Shown here: one piece after another, positions 9,310 to 19,640 of the stretch
Position numbering within the stretch: the stretch's first letter is position 1
Layout: each line of letters opens with the position of its first letter
Source: Pseudopedobacter sp035496935
GTDB taxonomy: Bacteria; Bacteroidota; Bacteroidia; Sphingobacteriales; Sphingobacteriaceae
Direction of reading: 5' to 3'
DNA: 64,000 bases
Assembly: GCA_035496935.1 (NCBI GenBank)
Contig: DATJED010000014.1
Span: 62,001 to 126,000, forward strand
The notes under the pieces: generated by a model
What the model was told of the DNA's origin: nothing
What the model saw: only the letters and a program-made list of their open reading frames with translations
Database searches by the model: none
Made by a program: the position numbers and the translations under genes

Positions 9310-11661
9310 TCAGTTTCTTGCTGATGAAATTTTGGAAGATTTAATCTCTTTCATCTCCCCGTTAACCAGCACTTTCACTTTACATGATTTAGTTGACGAA
9401 ATTTTATAGTTGGTCACTTTCCCATCTCTCCATGATAAATCTACAGTGAAACCACCTAACGCTTTTAATCCTTTCACCTCGCCATATTTTTTCCAAGCTG
9501 TTGGAAGAGCTGGTAATAAATTAATATAACCTTCGTGACTTTGCATCACCATTTCTGCAATTCCTGCTTCTGCACCAAAGTTGCCATCAATCTGAAATGG
9601 CGGACCGGCCGAAAGCATGTTCGGATAAACTCCTCCACCTGAACCATAATTGATATCGGTTCTTAATGTTGGTTTTAATAACTCTTTTAATAATTTAAAA
9701 GCCCTGTTGCCATCATGCAACCTCGACCAAAACAAAAGTTTATAAGCGATAGTCCAGCTTGGTCCATCGTCTCCTCGTACATTCAAAGTTTTCTTGGCAG
9801 CCTCGGCTAGCTCGGGTGTTCTTGAAGGGGTGATTAAAGATGCAGGATATAATCCCCATAAATGGGAAATGTGACGGTGCTGTGGATCCGTCTCCTTATA
9901 ATCCTCAATCCATTCCATAATCATTCCATCCTTACCTATCCTTCCAGCGGGTGGAATTTGTTTCAATTTCTGCTCTAAAGCTTCTCTAAATTCTTTGTCC
10001 TTATTTAATTCTTTTGATGCAGTGATCATATTGGTGAATAAATCACGAACAATCTGGTTATCTATGGTGGGCCCCATTGTGATACTTGCGGTATTTCCGT
10101 TTGGGAGATAAAAAGAATTTTCGGGTGAAACAGACGGAGAAGTCATCATCCAGCCTGTTTTAGGATCTTTAACCAAGGCATCACTATAAAATTCCGCAGA
10201 ACCTTTCAGGATTGGATAAATATCTTTTAAATATTTTTTATCATTTGTATAGGCATAATGCATCCATAAGTTATTACATAACCATCCCGAACCGGCATTT
10301 GACGCCCCCCAAGAGGCACTTTCACCAGGTTCCGTAAAACCCCATACATTGGTAATTACATGGGCTATCCAGCCATTGGCATTGTAATATGCTTTCGCAG
10401 TTTTCTCGCCATTCTTTACCATCCCTTTCACTAAATCGGCCAAGGGAAGATTCAGTTCTGATAGATTGGAAACCTCCAAAGGCCAATGGTTCATCTCCAC
10501 ATTCACATCCAAATGGTAATCTCCGTTCCATGGCGTATTAATCTGGTTTGCCCACAAACCCTGGAGATTTGGCGGAAGCAGTCCCACTCTTGTGCTACTG
10601 ACACTTAAATATCTTCCATACTGGTAAAACAAAGCGGCCAAAGCCGGGTCATCATTATAGTGATTATAAAATGAATCCAACCGCTCGTTTGTTGGAAGAT
10701 CTGAAGAAATGCCTCGGCCCAAATCGAAATCGACCCTGCTAAAAAGTTTCCTGAAATTTTTAATGTGATTATCTTTTTGAATTTTATAAGGCTTTTTGAT
10801 TGCCGATGCCAGTTCTTTAGCGGTTTCATTTTTAAAGTCGAACCCTCTGAAATCTGTTGCAGAAGAAATAAAAATGGTGATTTCTGTGGCGTCTTTAACG
10901 ATTAAAGCATTTTGAACCACGGTTACTGAACCATCCTTAGTAAATGCTTTTAACCGAGTTAAATATTGCATTCCTTTTCCGTCCACACCATTATCTAGCT
11001 GTCCGTATAACTGCAGTTCATCTCCTTTAGTTTGAGTGTTTGATCTTTCGGGACGACTTAAACCAATATTGCAGCTTAACATCCCAGGTTTATCAGCCGA
11101 TATTTTAATGATGGCTACATCGTCATCGAAACTTGTGAAATACTCTTTTTTATAGTGAACTCCATTTAAAGTGTAAACTGAAGTTGCAATTGCACTGTTA
11201 ACCGATAGCTCTCTTCGGTAATCTTTTGGTTTCACATTATCCGAATTGACTCCTTTATAAGTAAAATCCAGATTTAAATCCCCAAGCATCTGGTATTTCC
11301 CCCATTTTGCTCCTCCAGAACCTTTACCAGTGCATACAAAGTATTGATTCACTAGTTTCTGTGCTTCATCATTTTTACCTTCCATTATCAGTTTTCTGAT
11401 TTCAGGCAAGCTTTTGTAAGCATCATAATTATTTGCATCCTGCGGAGAACCAGACCATAAAGTGATATCGTTCAACACTACCTTTTCATGAAAAACCTGT
11501 CCGTCCGGAGTCATCCCTAAATGCCCGTTTCCGAGCGGAGTGGTCTCCTCCCACATTCTCGCAGGATGGTTATACCATAACTTTAACGGATGGTTTTGAG
11601 CTGATGCTGAATGGTAGGTAATGGATAATATTACAAACAGAAATGAATATTTTTTTGTCAT
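9310..11661 (-). CDS. GH95 alpha-L-fucosidase or alpha-L-galactosidase, secreted
   Basis: A 783-residue protein with a signal peptide ending SASAQ, of normal GH95 length. Motifs: N-terminal PLGNGHLGM; DVNVEMNHWP (385-394) in the active-site region; SPSVSPEN with Glu514, which I take as the general acid; HRHISHLWGLYP (596-606); and GNFGAEAGIAEM near the C-terminus. GH95 members are inverting exo-alpha-L-fucosidases, with some alpha-L-galactosidases. The nearby genes for L-fucose dehydrogenase and L-fuconate dehydratase favour fucose. The DVN here may replace an NxN pair reported to activate the water molecule in the bifidobacterial enzyme; I recall DxN also occurring in this family, so I do not call it inactive. 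Confidence 0.93.
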   Translation of the reverse strand: MTKKYSFLFVILSITYHSASAQNHPLKLWYNHPARMWEETTPLGNGHLGMTPDGQVFHEKVVLNDITLWSGSPQDANNYDAYKSLPEIRKLIMEGKNDEAQKLVNQYFVCTGKGSGGAKWGKYQMLGDLNLDFTYKGVNSDNVKPKDYRRELSVNSAIATSVYTLNGVHYKKEYFTSFDDDVAIIKISADKPGMLSCNIGLSRPERSNTQTKGDELQLYGQLDNGVDGKGMQYLTRLKAFTKDGSVTVVQNALIVKDATEITIFISSATDFRGFDFKNETAKELASAIKKPYKIQKDNHIKNFRKLFSRVDFDLGRGISSDLPTNERLDSFYNHYNDDPALAALFYQYGRYLSVSSTRVGLLPPNLQGLWANQINTPWNGDYHLDVNVEMNHWPLEVSNLSELNLPLADLVKGMVKNGEKTAKAYYNANGWIAHVITNVWGFTEPGESASWGASNAGSGWLCNNLWMHYAYTNDKKYLKDIYPILKGSAEFYSDALVKDPKTGWMMTSPSVSPENSFYLPNGNTASITMGPTIDNQIVRDLFTNMITASKELNKDKEFREALEQKLKQIPPAGRIGKDGMIMEWIEDYKETDPQHRHISHLWGLYPASLITPSRTPELAEAAKKTLNVRGDDGPSWTIAYKLLFWSRLHDGNRAFKLLKELLKPTLRTDINYGSGGGVYPNMLSAGPPFQIDGNFGAEAGIAEMVMQSHEGYINLLPALPTAWKKYGEVKGLKALGGFTVDLSWRDGKVTNYKISSTKSCKVKVLVNGEMKEIKSSKISSARN

Positions 11662-11750
11662 TGATATTGTTGTAGAATTAAACTGATTTGGTAGAAGAAT
11701 GGATTAAACAAGCTAAAACAGGCAGTATACCTGTTTTGGCTGATATCTGT

Positions 11751-12968
11751 CTATTCCCTGTTCCAAAAAGTAAGTTCGCTTAAATTACTATAATTTGAGC
11801 CTGTAACCACATGTTTGATTCTCACACGGATATATCTTACAGGTGGCGGATTATCTATCATATTAAATTTCATAGCATTTACCCCATCATCAGTTCTTAT
11901 CGCGTCCTTTAACAAAGTCCATCCTTTGCTTATTGATTCAGCTTTCCATCCGGCATCATTCGCAGGAAGTGTAGTAGCTGCGTTTGAGATATCATTGATT
12001 CCCCATATTTCAAACTTATCCGGATTGTTACAGCAGTTTCTCCCCACTTCCTCAAACTGGCTCAGGTTATTATAAACTTTCCCCATATCCATTGTGATTG
12101 TATGCGCCATGTGATCGCCATTGCTATGGAATATATTCGGATAGCCTTGTGGTCCCACACTTCCGTCCCATAATTTACTGATGCTAGTTCCCGATTCGTA
12201 AGTCCCTTCATCATTTGGTAAATGAACTTCACTAAATAAAGATTTATCACACTGAACGTTTACAAAAATCTGCGGAAATGTATCATAATTAGCTACATAA
12301 AAAGTATCAATAGCTCCACTTCCTGGAATGTAAGATGACTTGTAAAATATCTCAGTTCCTGGTTTGTAATTAGGTAATACGATCGAATTATCTGTTGGCA
12401 TTAACAACTTCTCTAAAGTTGCACCCGAGGTGTTTGTGTATTTAACGGAGGTAGAGACATTGATGGTATCTGGAGTATTGAAAAACAGTTTTACAGAACC
12501 ATCAGACAAATTCACTTCATAAGGATTAGTGCCGTTATAAGGTCGGTTTAAAAGACTTGAATTATAAACATCTCCATAAACCTTTACATTATTAATCTCC
12601 TGCGGAACGGATTTATTCCCTGCCGAATCTTTTGATATTACCGTAAACGAATAAACATACTCTTGTAAATTTGGGATAATAGCCCTTACCGTATCAGAGG
12701 TATTGTGCGTTGTTGCATTCACTACCATTGAATCTGCCTTATTATTCCAATAAATTACATATTTGCTTACGCTTGGGTCAGGGCTGGGATTCCAAAGCAA
12801 AGCTACTCTGTTTTTGCCAGGTCTTGAACTTATATTTAAAACTTTGCCAGGGTAAACCACTTCATGCCCGTTTAAGAAGTTTTTAAACTCTGTATCTTTC
12901 TTTTCACAACCGTAAAATACAACAATCGTCAAGAAACAGATAAAAGGTATTATCGAAAACTTTTTCAT
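11751..12968 (-). CDS. Surface glycan-binding lipoprotein, DUF4998-like
   Basis: A 405-residue lipoprotein (lipobox ending VVFYGC, Cys at about 21). The first 120 residues look like a fibronectin-III or DUF4998-like beta domain (ALLWNPSPDPSVSKYVIYW). The last 150 residues resemble an F5/8 type C (discoidin-like) domain, with SKLWDGSVG, a paired cysteine region and a final VRYIRVRIKH strand. No catalytic motif is seen. Position directly after another glycan-binding lipoprotein and the SusD gene suggests a SusE/SusF-like surface protein that captures glycan for the SusCD transporter. Domain names are by eye. Confidence 0.75.
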   Translation of the reverse strand: MKKFSIIPFICFLTIVVFYGCEKKDTEFKNFLNGHEVVYPGKVLNISSRPGKNRVALLWNPSPDPSVSKYVIYWNNKADSMVVNATTHNTSDTVRAIIPNLQEYVYSFTVISKDSAGNKSVPQEINNVKVYGDVYNSSLLNRPYNGTNPYEVNLSDGSVKLFFNTPDTINVSTSVKYTNTSGATLEKLLMPTDNSIVLPNYKPGTEIFYKSSYIPGSGAIDTFYVANYDTFPQIFVNVQCDKSLFSEVHLPNDEGTYESGTSISKLWDGSVGPQGYPNIFHSNGDHMAHTITMDMGKVYNNLSQFEEVGRNCCNNPDKFEIWGINDISNAATTLPANDAGWKAESISKGWTLLKDAIRTDDGVNAMKFNMIDNPPPVRYIRVRIKHVVTGSNYSNLSELTFWNRE

Positions 12969-12992
12969 TTCTTATATTTTAATAATTAATAG

Positions 12993-14255
12993 CTAATTAG
13001 GATCTCCGTATAATGAAATCTCCATGGCATGAGCAAAATCACCATGAGACCAGCTCTGTCGCACCGCAAATCTGATGAACTTAACTTTAGGGTTGCTTAT
13101 AGCAAAGTTGAAATTAACTCCTGCTCTTACAAAAGCTTCGTCCTGTGCATTTGTAGAGCCAGGCAATAATCCTGAAGGAGGGTCCGGAAAATGATAATTA
13201 CCCAAATTAACCCAGTCTCCAACCACTGTGCCAATGGCTGAATTTAAAGGCATTATAGCATCTTGAGGTGAATCTTTTGAAGAACCCCAGATGGTGAAAT
13301 CTTCTGGATTTCCATGTCCATAAGCATATTCATTAGGGCGCTCCCACAAAATAAACCTACTCAATTTCGCAATTTTTCCAATGCCAAAAGTCGCTATGAA
13401 AGGAGCAGTTGCACCCGGGTTGGTATGCCAGCCGTTTGAACTTCCGTCTGTTTTATTATCCCAGAAATAAGGCAAGTCCCATCCGTAACCAATTTCGGTG
13501 TCACTTGGTAATTTATAGGCGAAGAATTTACTCTTATCTAAAAGAGTTTCATACAATGGTGTAACCGTTTTTATGATGGTATCAGACACATTCCCGTACT
13601 GGTCTGTAACATACACTCCAAATTTATGGGGAGTTGCATTATAACCTCTTACAGAATAATTAATCGTATCTAATTTAGTGTAATACTGATCCTGGACTTC
13701 TAAACTGTTTAATGAGGAATCAAGAGCAATGATAATCACACCTACTGGGTTTTTTAACGGATTTTTACCCGTTACATTGATGCCTCCAAAATCGGCAGTA
13801 AAATCAATAGTTGGTTTTATCAATAAATAAGGAGGTGTATCTGGGTGCACTTTAACTATCACCGGATCTGATTTTACATTTGCCCTGCTCACTGCATAAA
13901 GTGTGACTTCATAATCTGCACTTTTCGCAAAACCTTCCACCGTGATGGTGTCTGAATAGAAACTTGACTTTGTTTCCCTTGTCGTCTTACCGTTGATTTT
14001 ATATTGCGCCAAAACATACAGCAAATTCTCTGTTTGTGGCAGGTCATAGGTTATGTATGCCCCTCCGTTAAAATTTGTGATTTTAACGTTGGTAATCACA
14101 TCTGGCTTTGTCATATCACTTGAAACCGGATCATTATAACTGTCCATTTTCTGGCAAGCCGTAAAACTGACCAGTAGTATGAAAAGAACTGGAATGATGT
14201 TACTTTGAAAATATGTATTCATCTTTTTCATGTTTTTAAATGATTTATTAAACAT
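12993..14255 (-). CDS. Surface glycan-binding lipoprotein (DUF4959-DUF5126-DUF5000 type)
   Basis: A 420-residue lipoprotein whose lipobox reads LLVSFTAC. The layout matches a common Bacteroidota PUL protein: a DUF4959-like Fn3 domain (about 48-140, starting TKPDVITNVK), a DUF5126-like middle (about 145-235) and a C-terminal discoidin-like DUF5000 domain (about 240-420) with LSRFILWER and KVKFIRFAVRQSW. It probably binds the PUL 1 substrate on the cell surface. The ATG at 14255 is only seven bases from the SusD stop and puts 33 residues before the lipid cysteine; the in-frame ATG at 14231 gives a more normal signal peptide and may be the real start. Confidence 0.8.
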   Translation of the reverse strand: MFNKSFKNMKKMNTYFQSNIIPVLFILLVSFTACQKMDSYNDPVSSDMTKPDVITNVKITNFNGGAYITYDLPQTENLLYVLAQYKINGKTTRETKSSFYSDTITVEGFAKSADYEVTLYAVSRANVKSDPVIVKVHPDTPPYLLIKPTIDFTADFGGINVTGKNPLKNPVGVIIIALDSSLNSLEVQDQYYTKLDTINYSVRGYNATPHKFGVYVTDQYGNVSDTIIKTVTPLYETLLDKSKFFAYKLPSDTEIGYGWDLPYFWDNKTDGSSNGWHTNPGATAPFIATFGIGKIAKLSRFILWERPNEYAYGHGNPEDFTIWGSSKDSPQDAIMPLNSAIGTVVGDWVNLGNYHFPDPPSGLLPGSTNAQDEAFVRAGVNFNFAISNPKVKFIRFAVRQSWSHGDFAHAMEISLYGDPN

Positions 14256-14262
14256 CTGTAAA

Positions 14263-16176
14263 CTACCAGTACGGATTTTGAACTAAATTCGGATTAATGA
14301 TCAAATCTTCCGATTTTATAGGCCATAGGTAATTTTTCAATCCGAAAACCGGCGTAATAACTGTCCTTGGCCTGTAATAATTTACAGCTTCTGTATCATA
14401 AATATTCCATCCCTGCATGGGTTTGCTTAACACTTCCTGTAACTCTTTCCACCTGCGCAAATCCCATCCGCTTTGCCCTTCAAAACAAAGTTCTGCTCTT
14501 CTTTCTTGATGAATGATTTGGCGCAGACCGTCTTTTGTATTTACTTTACCTGGGTTTTTAGCATACATAGACCATGCATCCTGAACATTAGGTAAGCCCG
14601 CTCTGGTTCTAACCATATTCAAATAAGTGTATACGTCTGAACTCGGGCCATTTACTTCATTTAATGCTTCTGCATAAAGTAAATAAAGTCCGGCCATTCT
14701 CATCATTGGAAGGTGAAAGCTCACCTCCTGAAAACCATCATCATACACCGATAAATAATTAACTAATTTCTTTGGCCAGTAACCTGTGATATTTAAAGTA
14801 GAGTTATCTTTCGGACCTGCGGGAGAAGTGTTTCCTTTAGCACTTACGTAATATAAATCGCTTTGGTCAAATTTGCCGTTACCATACCAAATCCCGCCAT
14901 CAAAAGCTAGGTTAGCGTAAAACCTTGGTTCCCTGTCGAAATTTAAACTTGCAGTTTGATAACCGTTCTTGATATAAAATCGGTCGGCTTCTTCAGCAGT
15001 TTCCACGTTATATCTTCCTGTATAATCCCATGTTTTATCTTCGGAGATAGGTAACCCTTTATTAGTATAAAAAACATCTGTGGTTGAGAGCGGAACCGCA
15101 AATGTGGAAGGATTGGAAAAAATATTGACTTGTGATTTAGAAGTCATACGTGGAGTAGCATAACCCTGATAAGCAAATGTTGGATTTAATGCCCATATCA
15201 ATTCTTTGTTTACGTCCCATTTTTCTGTTACAGCAACTTGAAGGGTTAAAACTTCTCTTAATGAATCAGATAACTGAGTGATGTTTGCCGGAGGCTGAAA
15301 ATGATAAAGCCCTAGCCCAACAGCTTCACATTGTGTGATGGCGGCTTTACAAGCTTCTGCCGCTCTTTTCCACTTTAAGGGATCGGCAGTTGTTGGGAAC
15401 AAATGATTACCCTCCTTATCGGTAAGAGACAAATAATCAGGATTTCCGTTATATAGTGGACTTGCCGCTGTGGCTAGTACTTCTGCCTTAACAGCTAATG
15501 CTATTGGTTTGGTTATCCTGCCCAACTCTTTAGCTTGGTTAGTGATTATTGCCGGCAAATCTGGCGCAGCTTCATCCAATAATCTTACCATATAATTCAC
15601 TACAGAATCAACTGGCATTCTTTTTACTCTCGCATCTTCCTCAGATGCGGTGATTGGCAAAGCTTTATCCATAATTGGGATAGGACCGTACATCCTGAAT
15701 AGTGTATAGTGATAATAAGCTTTAAGGAACTTCACCTCTGCGATCCAGCGCTTTTTCTCTGAATCTGATAAATCAAACGGTTTATCAATATTCTCGAGCA
15801 TGATATTGCAGTTGTTAATCGAACGAAAGAAGCTATAACTTCCGTTCTCCCCGTCCCATGCATTAAGTCCGGGAGAGCTTGCATTTTGAGTTCCTCTAAT
15901 CAGGTTAAAACCGGTTTCGTCAAAACGATGCGCCGTTAAATTATTCGGATAAACAATCTCTGATGAAGTGACAAAACCCGGATCCTTCACAACGTCAGCT
16001 GACCGTTGTAAATAAGCATAACAGGTGAAAAGATAATTCTCAGCTTCATTACGGTTTCTAAAGGCATAATCCAATGTTCCTAAATTATCCGGAGTAACAT
16101 CCAAATAATTTTTGCAGGAGCTAAAACAGATTAAGCCTACAAAAGTGAAGAGTATATATTTATAAATTGCTTTCAT
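14263..16176 (-). CDS. SusD-family outer-membrane glycan-binding lipoprotein (PUL 1)
   Basis: A 637-residue lipoprotein with lipobox CFSSC followed by KNYLDVTP, the standard SusD start. It has the SusD/RagB helical pattern: RFLKAYYHY-type helix (EVKFLKAYYHYTLFRMYGPIPI, about 147-168), AEVLATAASPLYNG, YAEALNEV and a C-terminal RRAELCFEGQSGWDLRRW, ending in LWPIKSEDLIINPNLVQNPYW. It forms the lid of the SusCD pair and delivers oligosaccharides to the TonB-dependent pore. It starts 18 bases after the SusC stop, so it belongs to the same transcript. Confidence 0.96.
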   Translation of the reverse strand: MKAIYKYILFTFVGLICFSSCKNYLDVTPDNLGTLDYAFRNRNEAENYLFTCYAYLQRSADVVKDPGFVTSSEIVYPNNLTAHRFDETGFNLIRGTQNASSPGLNAWDGENGSYSFFRSINNCNIMLENIDKPFDLSDSEKKRWIAEVKFLKAYYHYTLFRMYGPIPIMDKALPITASEEDARVKRMPVDSVVNYMVRLLDEAAPDLPAIITNQAKELGRITKPIALAVKAEVLATAASPLYNGNPDYLSLTDKEGNHLFPTTADPLKWKRAAEACKAAITQCEAVGLGLYHFQPPANITQLSDSLREVLTLQVAVTEKWDVNKELIWALNPTFAYQGYATPRMTSKSQVNIFSNPSTFAVPLSTTDVFYTNKGLPISEDKTWDYTGRYNVETAEEADRFYIKNGYQTASLNFDREPRFYANLAFDGGIWYGNGKFDQSDLYYVSAKGNTSPAGPKDNSTLNITGYWPKKLVNYLSVYDDGFQEVSFHLPMMRMAGLYLLYAEALNEVNGPSSDVYTYLNMVRTRAGLPNVQDAWSMYAKNPGKVNTKDGLRQIIHQERRAELCFEGQSGWDLRRWKELQEVLSKPMQGWNIYDTEAVNYYRPRTVITPVFGLKNYLWPIKSEDLIINPNLVQNPYW

Positions 16177-16194
16177 GATTTTTTCTTTTAGAAA

Positions 16195-19100
16195 TTACAA
16201 GGTGAGATTTACGCCTATATTAAACACTTTTTGAATAGGATAGTTAAAGGCATTTCCGCTTTGCTCTGGATCCCACATTTTAAATTTACTGAAGGTTAAA
16301 AGATTGAGACCGTTTAGGTATATTCTAGCTTTACCAACCTTTACTCTTTGAGTTAGTTTTTTAGGCAAGGTAAATCCGACTTCTAGCGATTTCAATCTCA
16401 TGAAACTTCCGTCTCTCATCCACCAAGTGCTGGTTTGCATATTATTCTCAATTTGAGAAGTGGTGGTACCTAACCTTGGGTATGTTGCGTATAAATTCTG
16501 ATTATCTACGGACCAGTGACTATCAGCGTAAGCTTGAATCAGCTGGGTGTTGCCGCCAATATAATTGTCAGGACTTGGGATAAATGGACTTGTTCTTCTT
16601 GGATCAATAAAGAAGGACACTCGGGATTGGCCTTGGAAAAAGGCAGACAAATCGAAGTTTTTATAAGTTCCGGAGAAGCCAAACCCATAAACTATTCCTG
16701 GCGACTGTGGATAACCAATAAAAGTTTGGTCAGCGCCATCAATTTTACCGTCATTATTTAGATCACGGTATTTAATATCTCCTCCCTTGGGAGCGACTCC
16801 ATTTGTAGAGAATATCTGAGTTGGAGAATTTTGGGCCTCTTTGTCATCAACAAAAAGTCTTTCTGCTATATAACCGAAATTTCTATTTATATCCTGACCG
16901 GATTGATACCTGTATGATTCCTCCCATTGAGGTTCTTCTATATGCTCATATTTACTGGAAACCAAGGTCAGGTTTCCTCTGGCAGATAGGTATAAATCTC
17001 TACCGAAATTTCTACGATAATCCAGCGATAAATCCATACCTTTCGAAGTGGCTGTGCCATTGTTAGATCTGATATCCGACCTTCCTATATCATAATTAAA
17101 TGCTTCGTAACCACTCGTGGTAGGAAAATATCTTAATGTCAGAATATCATAACGGTATTGTTTATAAAACTCGGCTACCAAATCTAGCCCCTTTAGCATC
17201 GTCATTTCCAAAGCTACATTGGTTTGCCTTGAGGTTTCCCAGGTAACATCGCTGTTTTCATAGCTATTGATGTAAACACCTTCTCGTGAATAACCATTAG
17301 TGGTTCCAAAACTGGCATAGTTTCCGCCTCCGTTCAGGTTAACGTCAGATACATAAAAGAATCTTTGTGAGCCAATGGCATCGTTACCCACTAATCCGTA
17401 ACTTCCTCTTAGCTTAAAGCGACTCACTACATTTTTAAGAGGCTCAAAAAACTTCTCCTCTGAAACTATCCAACCGGCACCAATAGTAGGGAAAAATCCA
17501 AACCTGTGGTTTTGCGAAAAACGTTCTGAGCCATTATAGCCAAAGTTGGTCTCTACAAAATATTTGTTTTTATAAGCGTAAGTCACTCTACCGGCCAAAC
17601 CAAGATTACGGTAAGGTAAAGAGTACTGCAATGTACGTGTATTGGTCTTAGGGTCTTTAGCATTTGAATAAATTGTTTGTTGCGCGGTTCCGATTAGCGT
17701 AGCACTGATATTGTGATTACCTATTTGTTTGGCGTAATCCACCGCTGCCTGCGAATAAACGAAAGTATTCAGATTGGGTTCACCGGGATAGTAGTTCAAA
17801 TATTCAGTTGCAACATTATTCCCAGTTGGCTGTGGGTTCAGCCAATTTAAAGTATAAATATCCGAGCTCTTATCATAGGTGGCGTAATTATAATAAAATG
17901 GAGAATATGCCATTTGAGAATCAAAATAAGAATACCTATTTGTGCTGAATATGCCTCTGAATTTTAAACCTGGAGTGACAAATTTCAAATCCTGATTAGC
18001 CTCTAACTGGGCAGACATTCTGGATTCAGAAGAATTCTTATGCCCTCTTAATAGTGCAGCATAGGGGTTATTATAAAGAATATTATTTTGCCCAACGCCG
18101 GCAACATTACCAAACAGTATGTGCTGAGTATTTTGATTGGCTATATCCGCAGGAAAATAGGCCGGAAAAAGGACCGGACTGGTATGTACAGCGTAATTGT
18201 AGAGATCTGTCGAGAATCCACCATCAGCTGAAACCGGACCATTGTATTCATTAAAGTTGCCAGAAAGGCGAACCACTAATTCTGTGGTCTTGGTTACATC
18301 AATATTTACATTGGACCTTAACTGATAATTTCTGAATTTAATATTGTTATCATTGTTATTCCTTGAATCTTCTTTTAGGATTCCATTATCTACATTGTAC
18401 GAACCTGCCACATAATAGCGGGCAACTCCGCCTCCACCTCTGACACTTAAATTGGCCCTTTGAGTTGACGTTCTCTTTTTAAACAACAAATCCAACCAAT
18501 CTACTGCCGGATAGATATATGGATTACTGCCTGGCGCACCGTCTATAGTGGCTTGTGTATTGATAATTTTATTTTGAGAAAACGGCAAAGGCATCAAAGG
18601 ATCTCTTGTGGCTGTTGCTTCATTATATAATTTCATGTAAGTGATGGGATCGGCAGTTTCCAAGGTCTGCGCAGATTGAGAAGATGAATTTTCTAGGCGA
18701 AAATTGATTTGGGCTTTGCCTTCCTTACCTTCTTTTGTACTCACCAAAATCACTCCGTTTGCTCCTCTGGCACCATATAATGCGGTTGCACTTGCATCTT
18801 TTAAAATGGAGAAACTTTCAATATCATCAACCTGAAGTCTTGCTAAATCTGAAGAGGTCAACTCCACATTATCTATCAGAATCAAGGGATCTTGTTTGTA
18901 ACCAAATGTGGTTACGCCCCTGATGAAAAAAGCTGCATTATCCTGTCCAGGCTGTCCGCTACGCTGGTAACCTACCACGCCTGCAATCTGTCCGGACAGT
19001 GCAGTTGTAAGGTTGCTCGCCGGAATTTTCAACTCCTCAGGTCTCACAGTGGTTACTGCGCCAACAAGAGCTTCCTTCCTTTGCTTTCTACCAAAAGCTG

Positions 19101-19488
19101 TAACCACTACCTCGTCAATTTTGGTATTTGACTCTTTTAAAATAACATTAACCACCTTGGTGTTTTCACCAATAATTACCGTTTTAGGTTGATAGCCTAT
19201 AAAAGATATTTTTAAAATGGAGCCGGGTTCTACATCCAACACAAACTTTCCGTTTATATCTGTTTGTGTGTTTGCTTTAATTTTATTCTCGGTGGAAATA
19301 AAGGCACCGGGGATTGGCAGACCTATAGTATCTTTTACAGATCCAGTAATCGTTATTTTCGGTATTTCCTGCGCATAAATACGCATTTCGCTTAAAGAGC
19401 ACATCAATAATAGCAATATGCATCCCATTTTAAAGACAGGGCCCATCATCGCTTTAAAGACTGAGCTTGGTTTGTAAAATACAATCAT
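16195..19488 (-). CDS. SusC-family TonB-dependent outer-membrane transporter (PUL 1)
   Basis: A 1097-residue protein with a signal peptide ending RIYAQ. A carboxypeptidase-regulatory-like domain (about 46-122) is followed by the TonB box and plug (DEVVVTAFG, then IRGVTTFG and SILKDASATALYGARGANGV) and a 22-strand barrel ending in VFNIGVNLTL. No N-terminal STN domain is present, so sigma/anti-sigma signalling is not expected; control by a one-component repressor fits better. It is the first gene of the main PUL 1 operon and has its own promoter and operator upstream (19592-19640). Energy comes from TonB-ExbBD, which is not in the window. Confidence 0.97.
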   Translation of the reverse strand: MIVFYKPSSVFKAMMGPVFKMGCILLLLMCSLSEMRIYAQEIPKITITGSVKDTIGLPIPGAFISTENKIKANTQTDINGKFVLDVEPGSILKISFIGYQPKTVIIGENTKVVNVILKESNTKIDEVVVTAFGRKQRKEALVGAVTTVRPEELKIPASNLTTALSGQIAGVVGYQRSGQPGQDNAAFFIRGVTTFGYKQDPLILIDNVELTSSDLARLQVDDIESFSILKDASATALYGARGANGVILVSTKEGKEGKAQINFRLENSSSQSAQTLETADPITYMKLYNEATATRDPLMPLPFSQNKIINTQATIDGAPGSNPYIYPAVDWLDLLFKKRTSTQRANLSVRGGGGVARYYVAGSYNVDNGILKEDSRNNNDNNIKFRNYQLRSNVNIDVTKTTELVVRLSGNFNEYNGPVSADGGFSTDLYNYAVHTSPVLFPAYFPADIANQNTQHILFGNVAGVGQNNILYNNPYAALLRGHKNSSESRMSAQLEANQDLKFVTPGLKFRGIFSTNRYSYFDSQMAYSPFYYNYATYDKSSDIYTLNWLNPQPTGNNVATEYLNYYPGEPNLNTFVYSQAAVDYAKQIGNHNISATLIGTAQQTIYSNAKDPKTNTRTLQYSLPYRNLGLAGRVTYAYKNKYFVETNFGYNGSERFSQNHRFGFFPTIGAGWIVSEEKFFEPLKNVVSRFKLRGSYGLVGNDAIGSQRFFYVSDVNLNGGGNYASFGTTNGYSREGVYINSYENSDVTWETSRQTNVALEMTMLKGLDLVAEFYKQYRYDILTLRYFPTTSGYEAFNYDIGRSDIRSNNGTATSKGMDLSLDYRRNFGRDLYLSARGNLTLVSSKYEHIEEPQWEESYRYQSGQDINRNFGYIAERLFVDDKEAQNSPTQIFSTNGVAPKGGDIKYRDLNNDGKIDGADQTFIGYPQSPGIVYGFGFSGTYKNFDLSAFFQGQSRVSFFIDPRRTSPFIPSPDNYIGGNTQLIQAYADSHWSVDNQNLYATYPRLGTTTSQIENNMQTSTWWMRDGSFMRLKSLEVGFTLPKKLTQRVKVGKARIYLNGLNLLTFSKFKMWDPEQSGNAFNYPIQKVFNIGVNLTL

Positions 19489-19591
19489 AAAATGAATTCG
19501 TTTAATCGTTAATAATTCAACAAAAGAGTATTACAGGTTTTAAATTGGCTATAATTAGAATAGATTATTAAAACACTAATTTTTTATTAAT

Positions 19592-19611
19592 CTATTCTAT
19601 ACTATACTACA
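19592..19611 (-). promoter_or_regulatory. Pentamer-repeat operator B (CTATA, period 5)
   Basis: The plus strand reads CTATT CTATA CTATA CTACA, four tandem five-base units. It agrees at 18 of 20 positions with operator A at 2481-2500. Compared with A, the -7 box is exactly one five-base unit closer. The probable binder is the GntR-type regulator encoded at 21648-22673 (inference). Confidence 0.7.
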
Positions 19612-19640
19612 AAATTAACTAAAATAACTCTATCTCCAAA
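19610..19640 (-). promoter_or_regulatory. Consensus Bacteroidota promoter of susC (PUL 1)
   Basis: On the minus strand TTTG (19640-19637) is followed by exactly 19 bases and then TAATTTTG (19617-19610), a perfect match to TTTG / TAnnTTTG. It is the best promoter seen in the window. It overlaps the operator at 19592-19611 by two bases, so transcription start and operator coincide, which fits repression. Confidence 0.8.
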
